Shown here piece after piece: positions 33,732 through 42,470 of a DNA stretch of 64,000 nt. The DNA comes from Proteiniclasticum sp043951855 (GTDB lineage: Bacteria > Bacillota > Clostridia > Clostridiales > Clostridiaceae): positions 1 to 64,000 of the forward strand of contig NZ_JBINJW010000010.1 of NCBI RefSeq assembly GCF_043951855.1. The letters run 5' to 3'. The translations under genes were made by a program, and so were the position numbers. The notes beneath the pieces are model-generated. The model did no database searches, was not told where the DNA came from, and saw nothing but the letters and a program-made list of their open reading frames with translations. The first letter of the stretch is position 1; the number at the start of each line of letters is the position of its first letter.

Positions 33732-34607
33732 TTGAGTACCTTTATACAGATTATATTAAGAAGTCTTGAGACGGGAAGCATCTATGCTTTGGCCGCTCTT
33801 GGTATCATCATCATCTACAGAACATCCTACACCACAAACTTCGCACAGGGTGTTGTGGCCATGTTCAATACCTTCGTGGTCACCTTTCTCTTCAATAAAT
33901 TCGGACTGCCCTTATGGTTGGCAGTGATTGGAGGAATCTTAAGTGCGATCCTCACGGGTTTCCTCATCGACGTTCTGATCCTGAGGCATACGAAGAATGT
34001 TTCGCCGGTGGCGAAACAGATCATCACCTTGGGGCTCATCATGATCGTATTAGGCCTGGCTCCGATTTTTTTCGGGGTGGACCCTTTAAGGCTGCCAAGG
34101 CTCATTGAAAGTGGTGACCTGGGGATCCTAGGAGCATCCATCTCCTATAATGGACTGTTCAATATCGCTTTAGGTCTGGCCATCATGATGGGGATGTTCT
34201 ACATTCTCCAGAGAACCAAATGGGGGCTGGCCATCAGAACCACTGCTTCCAATGAGTATGTGGCAAGACTCATGGGTGTGCCCACAAAGAATGTGACCAT
34301 GGCTGCCTGGGGTGTCGCGGGTGTACTTGGTGTCATCGCGGGAGTCATGACGGCGCCCATGACCTCAGTGACCCTGAACCTCATGGATGAAGTGCAGATC
34401 ACGGCACTGGTTGCCTGTGTGCTGGGTGGATTCCAGACCTTCCATGGACCCGTCATCGGGGCCTATATCATGGGTATCGTGAGAAACCTGCTGCTGTTTT
34501 ATGTCTCCTCCGTATGGGGTGGACAGATTCTATACATTCTTATCCTGATTTTCATAGTGTTCAGGCCCTATGGACTGATCGGTAAGAAGATTGTGAAGAA
34601 GGTGTAA
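33732..34607 (+). CDS. livH: Liv-type ABC importer permease LivH
   Basis: A 291-residue integral membrane protein of the branched-chain amino-acid permease family, with about eight helices and the start IQIILRSLETGSIYALAALG typical of LivH. It begins with TTG directly after the KASIII stop codon, preceded by GGGGTGAG. It pairs with LivM in the membrane. In this operon the cargo is more likely an organic acid or short branched carboxylate than an amino acid, an inference from the enzymes around it; Liv systems are known to import such compounds as well. Confidence 0.88.
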   Translation: MSTFIQIILRSLETGSIYALAALGIIIIYRTSYTTNFAQGVVAMFNTFVVTFLFNKFGLPLWLAVIGGILSAILTGFLIDVLILRHTKNVSPVAKQIITLGLIMIVLGLAPIFFGVDPLRLPRLIESGDLGILGASISYNGLFNIALGLAIMMGMFYILQRTKWGLAIRTTASNEYVARLMGVPTKNVTMAAWGVAGVLGVIAGVMTAPMTSVTLNLMDEVQITALVACVLGGFQTFHGPVIGAYIMGIVRNLLLFYVSSVWGGQILYILILIFIVFRPYGLIGKKIVKKV

Positions 34608-34608
34608 G

Positions 34609-35625
34609 ATGAAGAGTATGAAAGCAAAGAAGAATATATTTCAGAAGCATCCTGCAATCGGATTTATCCTTTTCGGATTACTCCTTGCCCTGATTCCTAC
34701 ACTGGCTGAAATGGGCATCATGAAAAACGGGTATGTGACCACCATCGGTGGAACACTGATCTATGCCATTGCGGCTTTGGGACTGAACATCCTGCTTGGA
34801 TGGTCCGGCCTCATCTCCCTTGGTACAGCCGGATTCATGGGGCTTGCAGCCTACATATCGGCATACCTTACAGTGGATCTGAACCTGCCCTTCGAAGTTT
34901 CCTTTTTCCTGGCAGTGCTCATTCCGACCCTCATCGGTATACTGGTAGGGCTGGTCTCGCTGAAGATCGAGGGACTCTATCTTGCCATTGCAACGCTTGC
35001 AGTAGCGGAAGTGCTTCGAAAGACCTTTGAGGAGCTTGGGAAATATACGGGAGGATTCAGCGGAAAATCCGCCGAGTATCCTACACTGTTTGGTGTTCTT
35101 GAACTGGACCGAACCACCATGTTCTACTTCATCATTTTTGTTCTTGTGATCATCATGATCCTCACATCCAATATGATGAAAGGAAGACTGGGCAGAGCAC
35201 TGAACGCCATGAGAGGCAGTGAAGCTGCAGCACAGGCCATGGGTGTCAATCTATTGACGCACAGACTCATCGCCTTCGCACTGGCCACCATTTTTGCAAG
35301 TGTTGCGGGTGTACTCTATGTGCACTTTGTGAAGTTTTCGTATCCATCTACCTGGAGCCTGGCCATGTCACTGAATTTCCTGGCCATCATCATCATCGGT
35401 GGTCTGCGATCCATCTATGGAACCGTACTGGGGGCCTTCATTGTATACGCCGTACCGGATATGTTCCTGAAGCAGATTCCCTTTTTCGAGGATCTGTCCT
35501 ACGTACTGAACGGAGTGCTGATCATTCTGGTCATCATCTTCTATCCCAATGGACTCATCAGTATCGGCTATGACATCAGAAAACTTTTCAGAAAGCTGAC
35601 GAAAGGAGGGGCGAAGAATGAGTAA
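34609..35625 (+). CDS. livM: Liv-type ABC importer permease LivM
   Basis: A 338-residue membrane permease with the LivM signatures LGLNILLGWSGLISLGTAGFMG and LRGSEAAAQAMGV-like MRGSEAAAQAMG. About nine helices. It starts one base after livH ends and overlaps livG by eight bases, so the transporter genes are translationally coupled. It should form the heterodimeric channel with LivH. Confidence 0.9.
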   Translation: MKSMKAKKNIFQKHPAIGFILFGLLLALIPTLAEMGIMKNGYVTTIGGTLIYAIAALGLNILLGWSGLISLGTAGFMGLAAYISAYLTVDLNLPFEVSFFLAVLIPTLIGILVGLVSLKIEGLYLAIATLAVAEVLRKTFEELGKYTGGFSGKSAEYPTLFGVLELDRTTMFYFIIFVLVIIMILTSNMMKGRLGRALNAMRGSEAAAQAMGVNLLTHRLIAFALATIFASVAGVLYVHFVKFSYPSTWSLAMSLNFLAIIIIGGLRSIYGTVLGAFIVYAVPDMFLKQIPFFEDLSYVLNGVLIILVIIFYPNGLISIGYDIRKLFRKLTKGGAKNE

Positions 35626-36409
35626 AATGGAAAATCATGTGCTGACAGTGGATGGATTATCCATCGCATTCGGCGGCCTCAAGGCCGTAGATGATCTCTC
35701 CTTCGATATTAAGAATAACGAAATATATGGACTCATCGGTCCCAATGGAGCAGGTAAGACCACAGTGTTCAACTGCATCACCCAGTTCTACAAGCCGGAC
35801 AAAGGAGACCTCAGATTCAAGGGGCATGACGATCAGGTCGTGGACCTGACGACAAAGCCTGTACATGACATCATCCGGCAGGGACTTGTGAGAACCTTCC
35901 AGAACGTGGAACTGATAAGAGAGCTGAGTATCATTGATAACGTGCTCATCGGTGGACATATCGACTTCGAAGCCAACACCCTTTCTCAGGCGCTGAGGCT
36001 TCCCAAAGCAAGAAGAGAGGAAAAGAAATACAGGGAAGAAGCGGAGAAGATCCTGGACGACCTGGGTATTCTCGATCGAAAAGACATGCTTGTGGGCGGA
36101 CAGCCATACGGAATCCTGAAGAAGGTGGAATTTGCCAGAACACTGATGGCAAGACCGAAGCTCATCATCCTGGATGAACCTGCTGCAGGACTCAACGACA
36201 GTGAAACCATTGACCTGGCAAGACTCATCAAAAGAATCAGAGACCAGTATGACTGCTCGATTCTACTTGTGGAACATGACATGAGACTGGTCATGGACGT
36301 CTGTGACAGAATCTGCGCCATCAACTTCGGAAAACTCCTTGCCATTGGAACACCAAAGGAAATACAGGGAAATAAGGCTGTTCAGGCAGCATATCTAGGA
36401 GTGGAGTAA
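35618..36409 (+). CDS. livG: Liv-type ABC importer ATPase LivG
   Basis: A 263-residue ATPase. Walker A is GPNGAGKTT, Walker B LIILDEPAAGLN, and the H-loop LLVEHDM. The signature region reads PYGILKKVEFART, slightly divergent from the usual LSYGQQR. The insertion around the Q-loop is typical for LivG. It overlaps livM and is followed one base later by livF. Confidence 0.92.
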   Translation: MSKMENHVLTVDGLSIAFGGLKAVDDLSFDIKNNEIYGLIGPNGAGKTTVFNCITQFYKPDKGDLRFKGHDDQVVDLTTKPVHDIIRQGLVRTFQNVELIRELSIIDNVLIGGHIDFEANTLSQALRLPKARREEKKYREEAEKILDDLGILDRKDMLVGGQPYGILKKVEFARTLMARPKLIILDEPAAGLNDSETIDLARLIKRIRDQYDCSILLVEHDMRLVMDVCDRICAINFGKLLAIGTPKEIQGNKAVQAAYLGVE

Positions 36410-36410
36410 T

Positions 36411-37136
36411 ATGAGCGAAAAGAAAATCGCACTGGAAATCAAGAATCTCAAAGTAAGCTACGGAGCCATCCAGGCCTTAAAGGGCATTGACCTTACGGTC
36501 TACGAAGGCGATGTGGTGGCGATCCTTGGTGCCAATGGTGCAGGAAAGACCACAACGCTGAAGAAGATCAGCGGTATCATCGATGGAGAAGACGGATTCA
36601 TCAAGCTCTACGGGCAGGACATCACGAAGATGGAACCGGAAAAGATCGCGCGACTTGGCATCTCCATGTCGCCGGAAGGAAGAGCCGTATTCAAGGACCT
36701 CACCGTGGAGGAAAACCTCAAAGCAGGTGCCTTCACACTGAGGGACAAGGAGAAGATCAGAAAGAACTTCGAAAGAGTCTACAGATATTTCCCGGTCCTT
36801 GAAGAAAGAAAGAATCAGGTTTCCTCAACCCTTTCAGGTGGAGAGCAGCAGATGCTGGCCATCGGAAGAGCCCTTATGAGCAGCCCTAAGGTGCTGCTGC
36901 TGGATGAACCTTCTCTGGGACTTGCTCCGCTGATTGTCCAGGACATCATGAAGATCGTCAAGGAGATCAAGGAAGAGGGCACAACCGTTGTCATCGTGGA
37001 GCAGAACGCCGCTCAGACACTGAAGATCGCAGATTACGGATATGTCATAGAACTGGGGAAGGTAAGTACCCATGGTAAGGCATCTGTTCTGGCTGACGAT
37101 CCGAAGCTTGTGGAGGCTTACCTCGGCAAGCACTAG
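36411..37136 (+). CDS. livF: Liv-type ABC importer ATPase LivF
   Basis: A 241-residue ATPase with Walker A GANGAGKTT, signature LSGGEQQMLAIGRAL, Walker B VLLLDEPSLGL and the H-loop VEQNA that is typical of LivF. It completes the ATPase pair with LivG. A 116-base gap without clear terminator separates it from the binding-protein gene. Confidence 0.93.
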   Translation: MSEKKIALEIKNLKVSYGAIQALKGIDLTVYEGDVVAILGANGAGKTTTLKKISGIIDGEDGFIKLYGQDITKMEPEKIARLGISMSPEGRAVFKDLTVEENLKAGAFTLRDKEKIRKNFERVYRYFPVLEERKNQVSSTLSGGEQQMLAIGRALMSSPKVLLLDEPSLGLAPLIVQDIMKIVKEIKEEGTTVVIVEQNAAQTLKIADYGYVIELGKVSTHGKASVLADDPKLVEAYLGKH

Positions 37137-37252
37137 CATTCCTATTTAATGTACTGTTAGGGTACTTAAATAATATACCATTCACAACATACCAGACTAT
37201 TATTTTGAAGATGACAATGGAAACCATTGTTAATTTTAAGGAGGAAAAATCA

Positions 37253-38521
37253 ATGAAAAAGATCGTTTCTATGTTAGCATCCCTGGCATTAGTCGCATCC
37301 CTTGCCGCTTGCGGTGAAAAGACAGAAACACCAGCAGAGACTCCTGGGGAAACACCAGCTGAGACTCCAGCAGAAACTCCAGAAGAAGATGAGGAACCAG
37401 CACAGGGTGTTACAGACACATCCATCCTGGTAGGTAACTCTGCTGCCACATCAGGTGCTTATGCACCAGTTGGTGTACCTTTCAACGCCGGTATCGAAGC
37501 TTATTTTGCCATGATCAATGATGCTGGCGGAGTAGACGGAAGAATGATAGAATTTACACATATCGATGATGAATTCGACCCTGTCAAGGGTAAGGCTGCT
37601 CTTTCCACACTGGTGGAAGATGAAGAAGTCTTTGCACTTGTTGGTCACTTCGGAACACCAGTAGTTGGTGCCACCATCGAAGACATCAAGGAATATGGAG
37701 TTCCTGCAGTGTATTTCGCAACAGGAATCGGTCAGCTTTACAACGATAAGGCTGAAGGAAGAGACAAGGGAATCTTCCCTGTACAGCCGATCTATCAGAC
37801 CGAAGGTCAGATCATGGTTGCTCGTGCAGTAGGTGACTTTGATGCACAGAAGATCGGTGTCATCTATACGAACGACGATGCCGGTAAGGACCTCTATTCA
37901 GGTGTTGAAGCCAAGGCGAAGGAACTGGGCATCGAAGTTGTAGCGGAACAGGTTGCAGCAGGTGCTACTGACGTATCCTCTGCTGTCACATCCATCAAGA
38001 ATGCTGAAGTGGACTTCATCATCGGAGCTGCAATTCAGGCTACCATTCCTACCATCGTAAAAGAACTTGCTGCACAGAACGTGAACAAGGATGTCATCAC
38101 AACCTACGTGAACGTTTCTCCAGTAATTTCAGAAGCGGTAATCAATGAAATCGACGGGAAATTCGACGTATACGGACTTGGCTGGGTTGACCTGGTGGAA
38201 AATGCGGATTCACTGACTGCATTTGCTGAATGGGCTCCAGACTATGCAACAAACGTATATGCCATGACCGGATGGATTGCTGGACACTTCTTTACAGAAG
38301 GTCTGAAAAGAGTAGAAGGAACAGTCACTTGGGACAAATACATGGACGCACTTGAAAGCGAACCCATCAAGAACCCATTTGGTGGACTCATCGACTATTC
38401 AGAAGGACTACGAGCAGGTACTCAGGAAATGAACCTGTCCAAGGTTGGTATGGTTGAGGGAGCTCCTGGCTGGGAACCGGTTGACGGACTTCAGTCCATG
38501 GATTCACTTCTAGGAAACTGA
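37253..38521 (+). CDS. livK: Liv-type substrate-binding lipoprotein
   Basis: A 422-residue lipoprotein with the lipobox LAAC (Cys at about 20), then a Thr/Pro/Glu-rich linker of about 30 residues (repeats of ETPAETP), and a type I periplasmic binding fold (Peripla_BP_6). It delivers the substrate to LivHMGF. AAGGAGG precedes the ATG at 37253. The ligand is unknown. As usual for binding proteins, its gene may be the most strongly expressed of the operon. Its stop is followed by the candidate structured RNA. Confidence 0.9.
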   Translation: MKKIVSMLASLALVASLAACGEKTETPAETPGETPAETPAETPEEDEEPAQGVTDTSILVGNSAATSGAYAPVGVPFNAGIEAYFAMINDAGGVDGRMIEFTHIDDEFDPVKGKAALSTLVEDEEVFALVGHFGTPVVGATIEDIKEYGVPAVYFATGIGQLYNDKAEGRDKGIFPVQPIYQTEGQIMVARAVGDFDAQKIGVIYTNDDAGKDLYSGVEAKAKELGIEVVAEQVAAGATDVSSAVTSIKNAEVDFIIGAAIQATIPTIVKELAAQNVNKDVITTYVNVSPVISEAVINEIDGKFDVYGLGWVDLVENADSLTAFAEWAPDYATNVYAMTGWIAGHFFTEGLKRVEGTVTWDKYMDALESEPIKNPFGGLIDYSEGLRAGTQEMNLSKVGMVEGAPGWEPVDGLQSMDSLLGN

Positions 38522-38542
38522 TAGAATCATAAAAAAATAAAA

Positions 38543-38649
38543 AGACCGAAAAGTACCGTGGGACACACGGAGGAATCTGATTGTTTCAGATGAGGCAACC
38601 CACCGATCTTAATCGGCGGAGCATGTGTCTACACCTGTGATTCTGGTCT
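38543..38649 (+). ncRNA. Candidate structured leader RNA (riboswitch-like) before the CoA-transferase
   Basis: AGACC (38543-38547) can pair with GGTCT (38645-38649) to close a junction holding three clean hairpins: CCGTG/CACGG (38556-38570), ATCTGA/TCAGAT (38575-38591) and CCGAT/ATCGG (38603-38616). The loop of the first (GGACA plus C) is complementary to GTGTCT at 38625-38630, a possible pseudoknot. An intrinsic terminator follows at 38655-38685, then the ribosome site of the next gene. I could not match it to a riboswitch class I know: no T-box, SAM-I, TPP, FMN, cobalamin or lysine core was found. Confidence 0.45.
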
Positions 38650-38654
38650 AGGAT

Positions 38655-38685
38655 AGGGGCAGGCGGATAACCTGCCCTTATTTTT
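38655..38685 (+). terminator. Intrinsic terminator before the CoA-transferase gene
   Basis: GGGCAGG (38657-38663) and CCTGCCC (38671-38677) pair around a seven-base loop and are followed by TTATTTTT. It ends the livK message or acts as the expression platform of the preceding RNA element. Confidence 0.85.
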
Positions 38686-38716
38686 AAAATGAACCCTGAT
38701 AGGAGGAAATGTTAAG

Positions 38717-40030
38717 ATGTCGTATAAAGATAAAGTCATAACCTTAGAACAGGCGCTGGACATGATAAAACCTGACATGAATGTTGTAACAGGGCTTGGT
38801 GCAGGAGAAGCGCAGCTCATCATGAACAGCATCCATACCATTGCAGATCGCGTGAAGAATGTGACCATAACCAACTGCCTGTCCATGGCTCATGGTGATT
38901 TTCTGAGTGAGGATTACGTGGACAGCTTCAATATAGACGGCTGGTTTTTTTCACCCCCACTGAGAAAAGCTTTTAAGAATGGTAATATCTCCTTTATTCC
39001 CAATCATCTGCATCTGGCAGGATGGAAAAGACTTGCGCATGTGAAACCGGATATTTTTGTGGGCACAGCTTCCATGCCTGACAAGCATGGATTCATCTCC
39101 CTTTCCACATCCAACACCTATGAGTCTCAGATGATCGAGAAGGCGGATGTTGTTATTCTTGAGATCAACCCCAACTATCCGAGAACCTTCGGAGATGTGG
39201 AAATCCATTATTCCGAAATCGATTATTTCATCGAAGCGGATTATCCTGTTCCGGCGCTTCCCGATGTGGAGCCCAATGAAAAGGACAAGAAGATCGGAGC
39301 CTATATTGCTGAGCTCATCAACGACGGAGACACCCTTCAGCTGGGCATCGGCGGAATCCCCAATGCCGTAGCCTATGCCCTGAAAGACAAGAAGGATCTG
39401 GGCATTCATACGGAAATGATGACCTCTGGAATGGTGGAGCTCATTGAAGCAGGGGCTGTGACAGGAAAGAAAAAGACCCTGCATAAGGGAAAGCATGTGG
39501 CGACCTTTGCCTTAGGAAACAAGAAGCTGTATGACTTCATAGACAACAATCCTTCGGTCATGATTCTCAATGGAAAGTATGTCAATGATCCGGCGGTCAT
39601 CGGACTGAATGACAACATGGTTTCCATCAATACCGCAATGGAAGTGGATCTTTCCGGGCAGGTCTGCTCTGAATCCATCGGACACATCCAGTTCTCCGGA
39701 ACCGGCGGACAGGCGGATACGGCCATCGGAGCACAGAATGCGAAGAACGGAAGAAGCTTCATTGCGCTTTATTCCACAGCCATGGTGAGAAATCCCGAGA
39801 CCGGCGTGAAGGAAGAGAAGTCCAAGATCGTACCCCTGCTGAAAAGAGGAGCCATCGTGACGCTGTCACGAAATGATGTGGATATGGTGGTTACAGAGTA
39901 CGGTGTTGCACACCTCAGAGGCACCAACGTGAAGGAAAGAATTGAAAGACTTATCGCCATCGCGCATCCGGATTTCAGAGATGAGATCATGAAGGAAGCC
40001 CATGAAATCGGTCTGATTTTCGACAAGTAG
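38717..40030 (+). CDS. Acetyl-CoA hydrolase/transferase family CoA-transferase
   Basis: A 437-residue class I CoA-transferase of the 4-hydroxybutyrate/butyrate-acetoacetate type. It moves CoA from acetyl-CoA (or another donor) to a carboxylate. The catalytic Glu should be Glu233 in HTEMMTSG. Other conserved segments are LQLGIGGIPNAV and FSGTGGQAD, the CoA-binding regions. AGGAGG precedes the ATG. In this operon it is the obvious enzyme to activate the carboxylic acid brought in by the Liv transporter. The alpha/beta hydrolase follows nine bases later. Confidence 0.92.
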   Translation: MSYKDKVITLEQALDMIKPDMNVVTGLGAGEAQLIMNSIHTIADRVKNVTITNCLSMAHGDFLSEDYVDSFNIDGWFFSPPLRKAFKNGNISFIPNHLHLAGWKRLAHVKPDIFVGTASMPDKHGFISLSTSNTYESQMIEKADVVILEINPNYPRTFGDVEIHYSEIDYFIEADYPVPALPDVEPNEKDKKIGAYIAELINDGDTLQLGIGGIPNAVAYALKDKKDLGIHTEMMTSGMVELIEAGAVTGKKKTLHKGKHVATFALGNKKLYDFIDNNPSVMILNGKYVNDPAVIGLNDNMVSINTAMEVDLSGQVCSESIGHIQFSGTGGQADTAIGAQNAKNGRSFIALYSTAMVRNPETGVKEEKSKIVPLLKRGAIVTLSRNDVDMVVTEYGVAHLRGTNVKERIERLIAIAHPDFRDEIMKEAHEIGLIFDK

Positions 40031-40039
40031 GAGGAGTAT

Positions 40040-40858
40040 ATGGCATATTTCAGCATAAAAGGAAAAAAGGTCTACTATGAGACCCATGGGGAAGGAAAGC
40101 CGCTGATTCTTCTTAACGGCATCATGATGTCCACGAAAAGCTGGACCATCTTCAAGGAGGCATTCAGTCACCAGAACAGACTGATTCTCGTGGACTTTCT
40201 GGATCAGGGGCAGTCAGATAAGGTTTTTGAGCCCTATACCCAGGACCTTCAGGTGGAGGTTCTGAAGGGGCTCATTGACGAGCTGGGGTATGAAAAAGTG
40301 AACATTCTGGGCATTTCCTACGGAGGAGAGGTGGCACTGCAGTTCATTGTGAAGTATGAGCATCTGGTGGACAGGCTGGTGCTGTTTAACACCACCTACC
40401 GCACAAGCCCATGGCTGAAAGACATCGGAGATGCATGGAATCTTTCCAGAGACAACGCCATGGACTACTACCTCACAACCATCCCTGTGATCTATTCCCC
40501 TGCCTTCTATAACAGGAACAGGGCATGGATGGAAGCAAGAAAGAAGCTTCTGACAGATACGGTATTCAGTGACAAGGCGTTCATGGACTCCATGGTGAGA
40601 CTCACCATCAGCGCGGAGAACCATGATGTGAAGGAAGCACTGAAGGGGATCAAGACAAAGACGCTCATCGTAAGCAGCGAGCATGACTTTGTGACACCGA
40701 AGGAAGAGCAGCAGGAGCTGCACAGGCTGCTTGAGCACTCGGATTATGTGCTTCTGCCAGATACGGGACATGGCTCCATGTACGAGCAGCCGGCGCTTTT
40801 CACAGCGCTTACACTGGGCTATGTCAACGCAGTGGATCTTTCCATGAGTATTCTTTAG
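40040..40858 (+). CDS. Alpha/beta-fold hydrolase
   Basis: A 272-residue hydrolase with nucleophile Ser in GISYGGE, Asp in SEHDFVTP and His in DTGHGSM, a complete triad. The cap region and length resemble esterases and C-C bond hydrolases of the MhpC/BphD type. It might release acid from an ester before activation, or cleave a diketone; neither can be decided from sequence. It is tightly coupled to the CoA-transferase gene and precedes the TetR gene by 117 bases. Confidence 0.85.
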   Translation: MAYFSIKGKKVYYETHGEGKPLILLNGIMMSTKSWTIFKEAFSHQNRLILVDFLDQGQSDKVFEPYTQDLQVEVLKGLIDELGYEKVNILGISYGGEVALQFIVKYEHLVDRLVLFNTTYRTSPWLKDIGDAWNLSRDNAMDYYLTTIPVIYSPAFYNRNRAWMEARKKLLTDTVFSDKAFMDSMVRLTISAENHDVKEALKGIKTKTLIVSSEHDFVTPKEEQQELHRLLEHSDYVLLPDTGHGSMYEQPALFTALTLGYVNAVDLSMSIL

Positions 40859-40975
40859 CAGAGAAGCATTGGGACTGTTTCATATTTCCGTTTTATATGG
40901 TAGAATTTTAACTGATGTAAAACAAAAGCCCAGCCCATTTTACCAAAGAGAAGGACTGGCAGTTAGGAGAAACAC

Positions 40976-41584
40976 TTGGAAGAGTTTGTAAATTTACCGA
41001 AAACCAAAAGAGGACAGAAGACTTTAGACAACATCGTACGTGCTGCGGAAGAACTGTTTTATGAAAAGGGCTATCATGCCACATCCATCATTGATATCAC
41101 CAATGAAGCGGATATCGCACTGGGCACTTTCTATATCTATTTCAAGGATAAGTACAGCTTATATAAGTATCTTCTTTTAAGCTACAGCCATGAAATCAGA
41201 AAAGCCATCGCAGTGGACATTAAATCATCTCATACCAGATTCGAAGCGGAGAAGATCGGTCTCAAAGCATTTCTTCATTTTATTCGGAAAAACAAACATG
41301 TATACAACATCATCTGGGAATCGCTGTATATAGACAAAACATTGTTTGTGGATTATTATGAGAGCTTCGCCGACAGATATGCTCAGGCGCTCAAGAAAGC
41401 ACAGGGCGAGGGAGAAGTGGTCAATGTGGACCCGGTTATCCTCAGTTACCTCCTTATGGGGGTGTCGAACTTCATCGGTCTGAAGTATGTCATGTTTGAT
41501 GAGGACAATGAAGAAGAGTTTGATACGGTTGTGGATAAAGTGATGGAGATTCTAAGAGCTGGAATGTTCCTTTCTGCAAAATAG
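40976..41584 (+). CDS. TetR-family transcriptional regulator
   Basis: A 202-residue regulator with an N-terminal helix-turn-helix at about 12-58 (AAEELFYEKGYHATSIIDI, GTFYIYFKDKYSLY) and a C-terminal helical ligand domain without close match. TTG start at 40976 with AGGAG six bases upstream. TAGAAT at 40901-40906 may be its -10 box. Fatty-acid catabolism in Firmicutes is often controlled by such proteins (FadR of Bacillus is TetR-like, binding acyl-CoA). The palindrome at 31216-31237 is a candidate target, an inference. A terminator follows. Confidence 0.88.
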   Translation: MEEFVNLPKTKRGQKTLDNIVRAAEELFYEKGYHATSIIDITNEADIALGTFYIYFKDKYSLYKYLLLSYSHEIRKAIAVDIKSSHTRFEAEKIGLKAFLHFIRKNKHVYNIIWESLYIDKTLFVDYYESFADRYAQALKKAQGEGEVVNVDPVILSYLLMGVSNFIGLKYVMFDEDNEEEFDTVVDKVMEILRAGMFLSAK

Positions 41585-41614
41585 AATATCATGAGGCCGT
41601 TAGAGAAAAAATGT

Positions 41615-41656
41615 AACCCGGAAAATCATCCCTGAGGATGAATTTTCCGGGTTTTT
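41615..41656 (+). terminator. Terminator of the tetR gene
   Basis: AACCCGGAAAATCATCC pairs with the complementary sequence ending at 41652 with one bulge; TTTTTC follows. Confidence 0.85.
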
Positions 41657-41698
41657 CATTCGTGGTCCGATGAAGGGGAAGAGCTCCTTTTCATTCTT

Positions 41699-42349
41699 TC
41701 ACTGAAGCAGATACAGGATCAGCAGATGCAGGGGATAGGCGGTATAGAACCCGTATTTCAGAAGAATGTTTCTCGGGCCGGGCTTGCCGTTATAGGCCGC
41801 GATGAAAGGAACGGCAAGAATGGAATAGTACTGAAGTCCACCTGAAAGCAGGACATTGAGAATACCGATGATTAGGAGCATCAGGAGCACTTTCGGCAGT
41901 CCCTCCACCTTTCTCAGACCGTAGAATGTGAGAATATAGAGGATGCCCAGCATCCCATAATCCGTATGAAAGTACTCGGACAGGAACATTGCCAGAAGAA
42001 GACCTGCCACTGAAATCAGAGGTTTCTTCCCGAAATACGCTTCTATGGCATGGACAGCCAGGAGACCAAGGAACAAGGTGAAGAAGATGTTCTGATGGGT
42101 ATTGTTCATGCCACCGAAGAATGCGTAATCAAAGGGGATTTCGGAAACCAGTGCGAACAGAAGCAGCCTGATACTGTATTTCTTCACATCTCTGGTGTGG
42201 AAGTATCCTTCCACCAGAAGAAAACAGTAGATGGGAAAGGCGATTCTGCCTATGATTCTGAAATTGGGCTCATAGGAAAAGAAGATGGCACCTACATGGT
42301 CTATGATCATTGTAATCAGTGCAATAAGTTTCAATAATGTATTATTCAT
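41699..42349 (-). CDS. TraX-family membrane protein
   Basis: A 216-residue protein with about six to seven membrane helices. The start LLKLIALITMIIDHVGAIFF, then RIIGRIAFPIYCFLLVEGYFHTRDVKKY, are the hallmarks of the TraX family. Named after the F-pilin acetylase, most chromosomal homologues are of unknown role and probably acylate a surface molecule. AGGAG precedes the ATG by eight bases, with TATAAT close upstream. It is the last gene of the minus-strand run that begins with the cobalamin sensor. Confidence 0.85.
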   Translation of the reverse strand: MNNTLLKLIALITMIIDHVGAIFFSYEPNFRIIGRIAFPIYCFLLVEGYFHTRDVKKYSIRLLLFALVSEIPFDYAFFGGMNNTHQNIFFTLFLGLLAVHAIEAYFGKKPLISVAGLLLAMFLSEYFHTDYGMLGILYILTFYGLRKVEGLPKVLLMLLIIGILNVLLSGGLQYYSILAVPFIAAYNGKPGPRNILLKYGFYTAYPLHLLILYLLQ

Positions 42350-42409
42350 AACAACAGCTCCTACTCTGATTATAGGGATGGCTACTTATTTAAGAAAGTC
42401 TTTTCATCA

Positions 42410-42455
42410 GAAAATGCTCAGGAAGAAAGAGTAAAGTCTTTTCCTGAGCATTTTC
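42410..42455. other. Strong hairpin between DUF1295 and traX
   Basis: Fifteen-base arms (42410-42424 and 42441-42455) pair perfectly. The downstream T-tract is weak on both strands, so it may be a partial terminator or an RNA-stability element. Confidence 0.5.
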
Positions 42456-42470
42456 GCTTATTCGTCTGCT

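Noticed and set aside
33732..38521. Plain branched-chain amino-acid importer
   Set aside because: The family assignment is sound, but the operon contains only acyl-metabolism genes, so I do not claim an amino-acid substrate.
38543..38649. T-box, SAM-I or c-di-GMP riboswitch identity for the leader RNA
   Set aside because: The conserved boxes of these classes are not present; only generic junction structure is supported.
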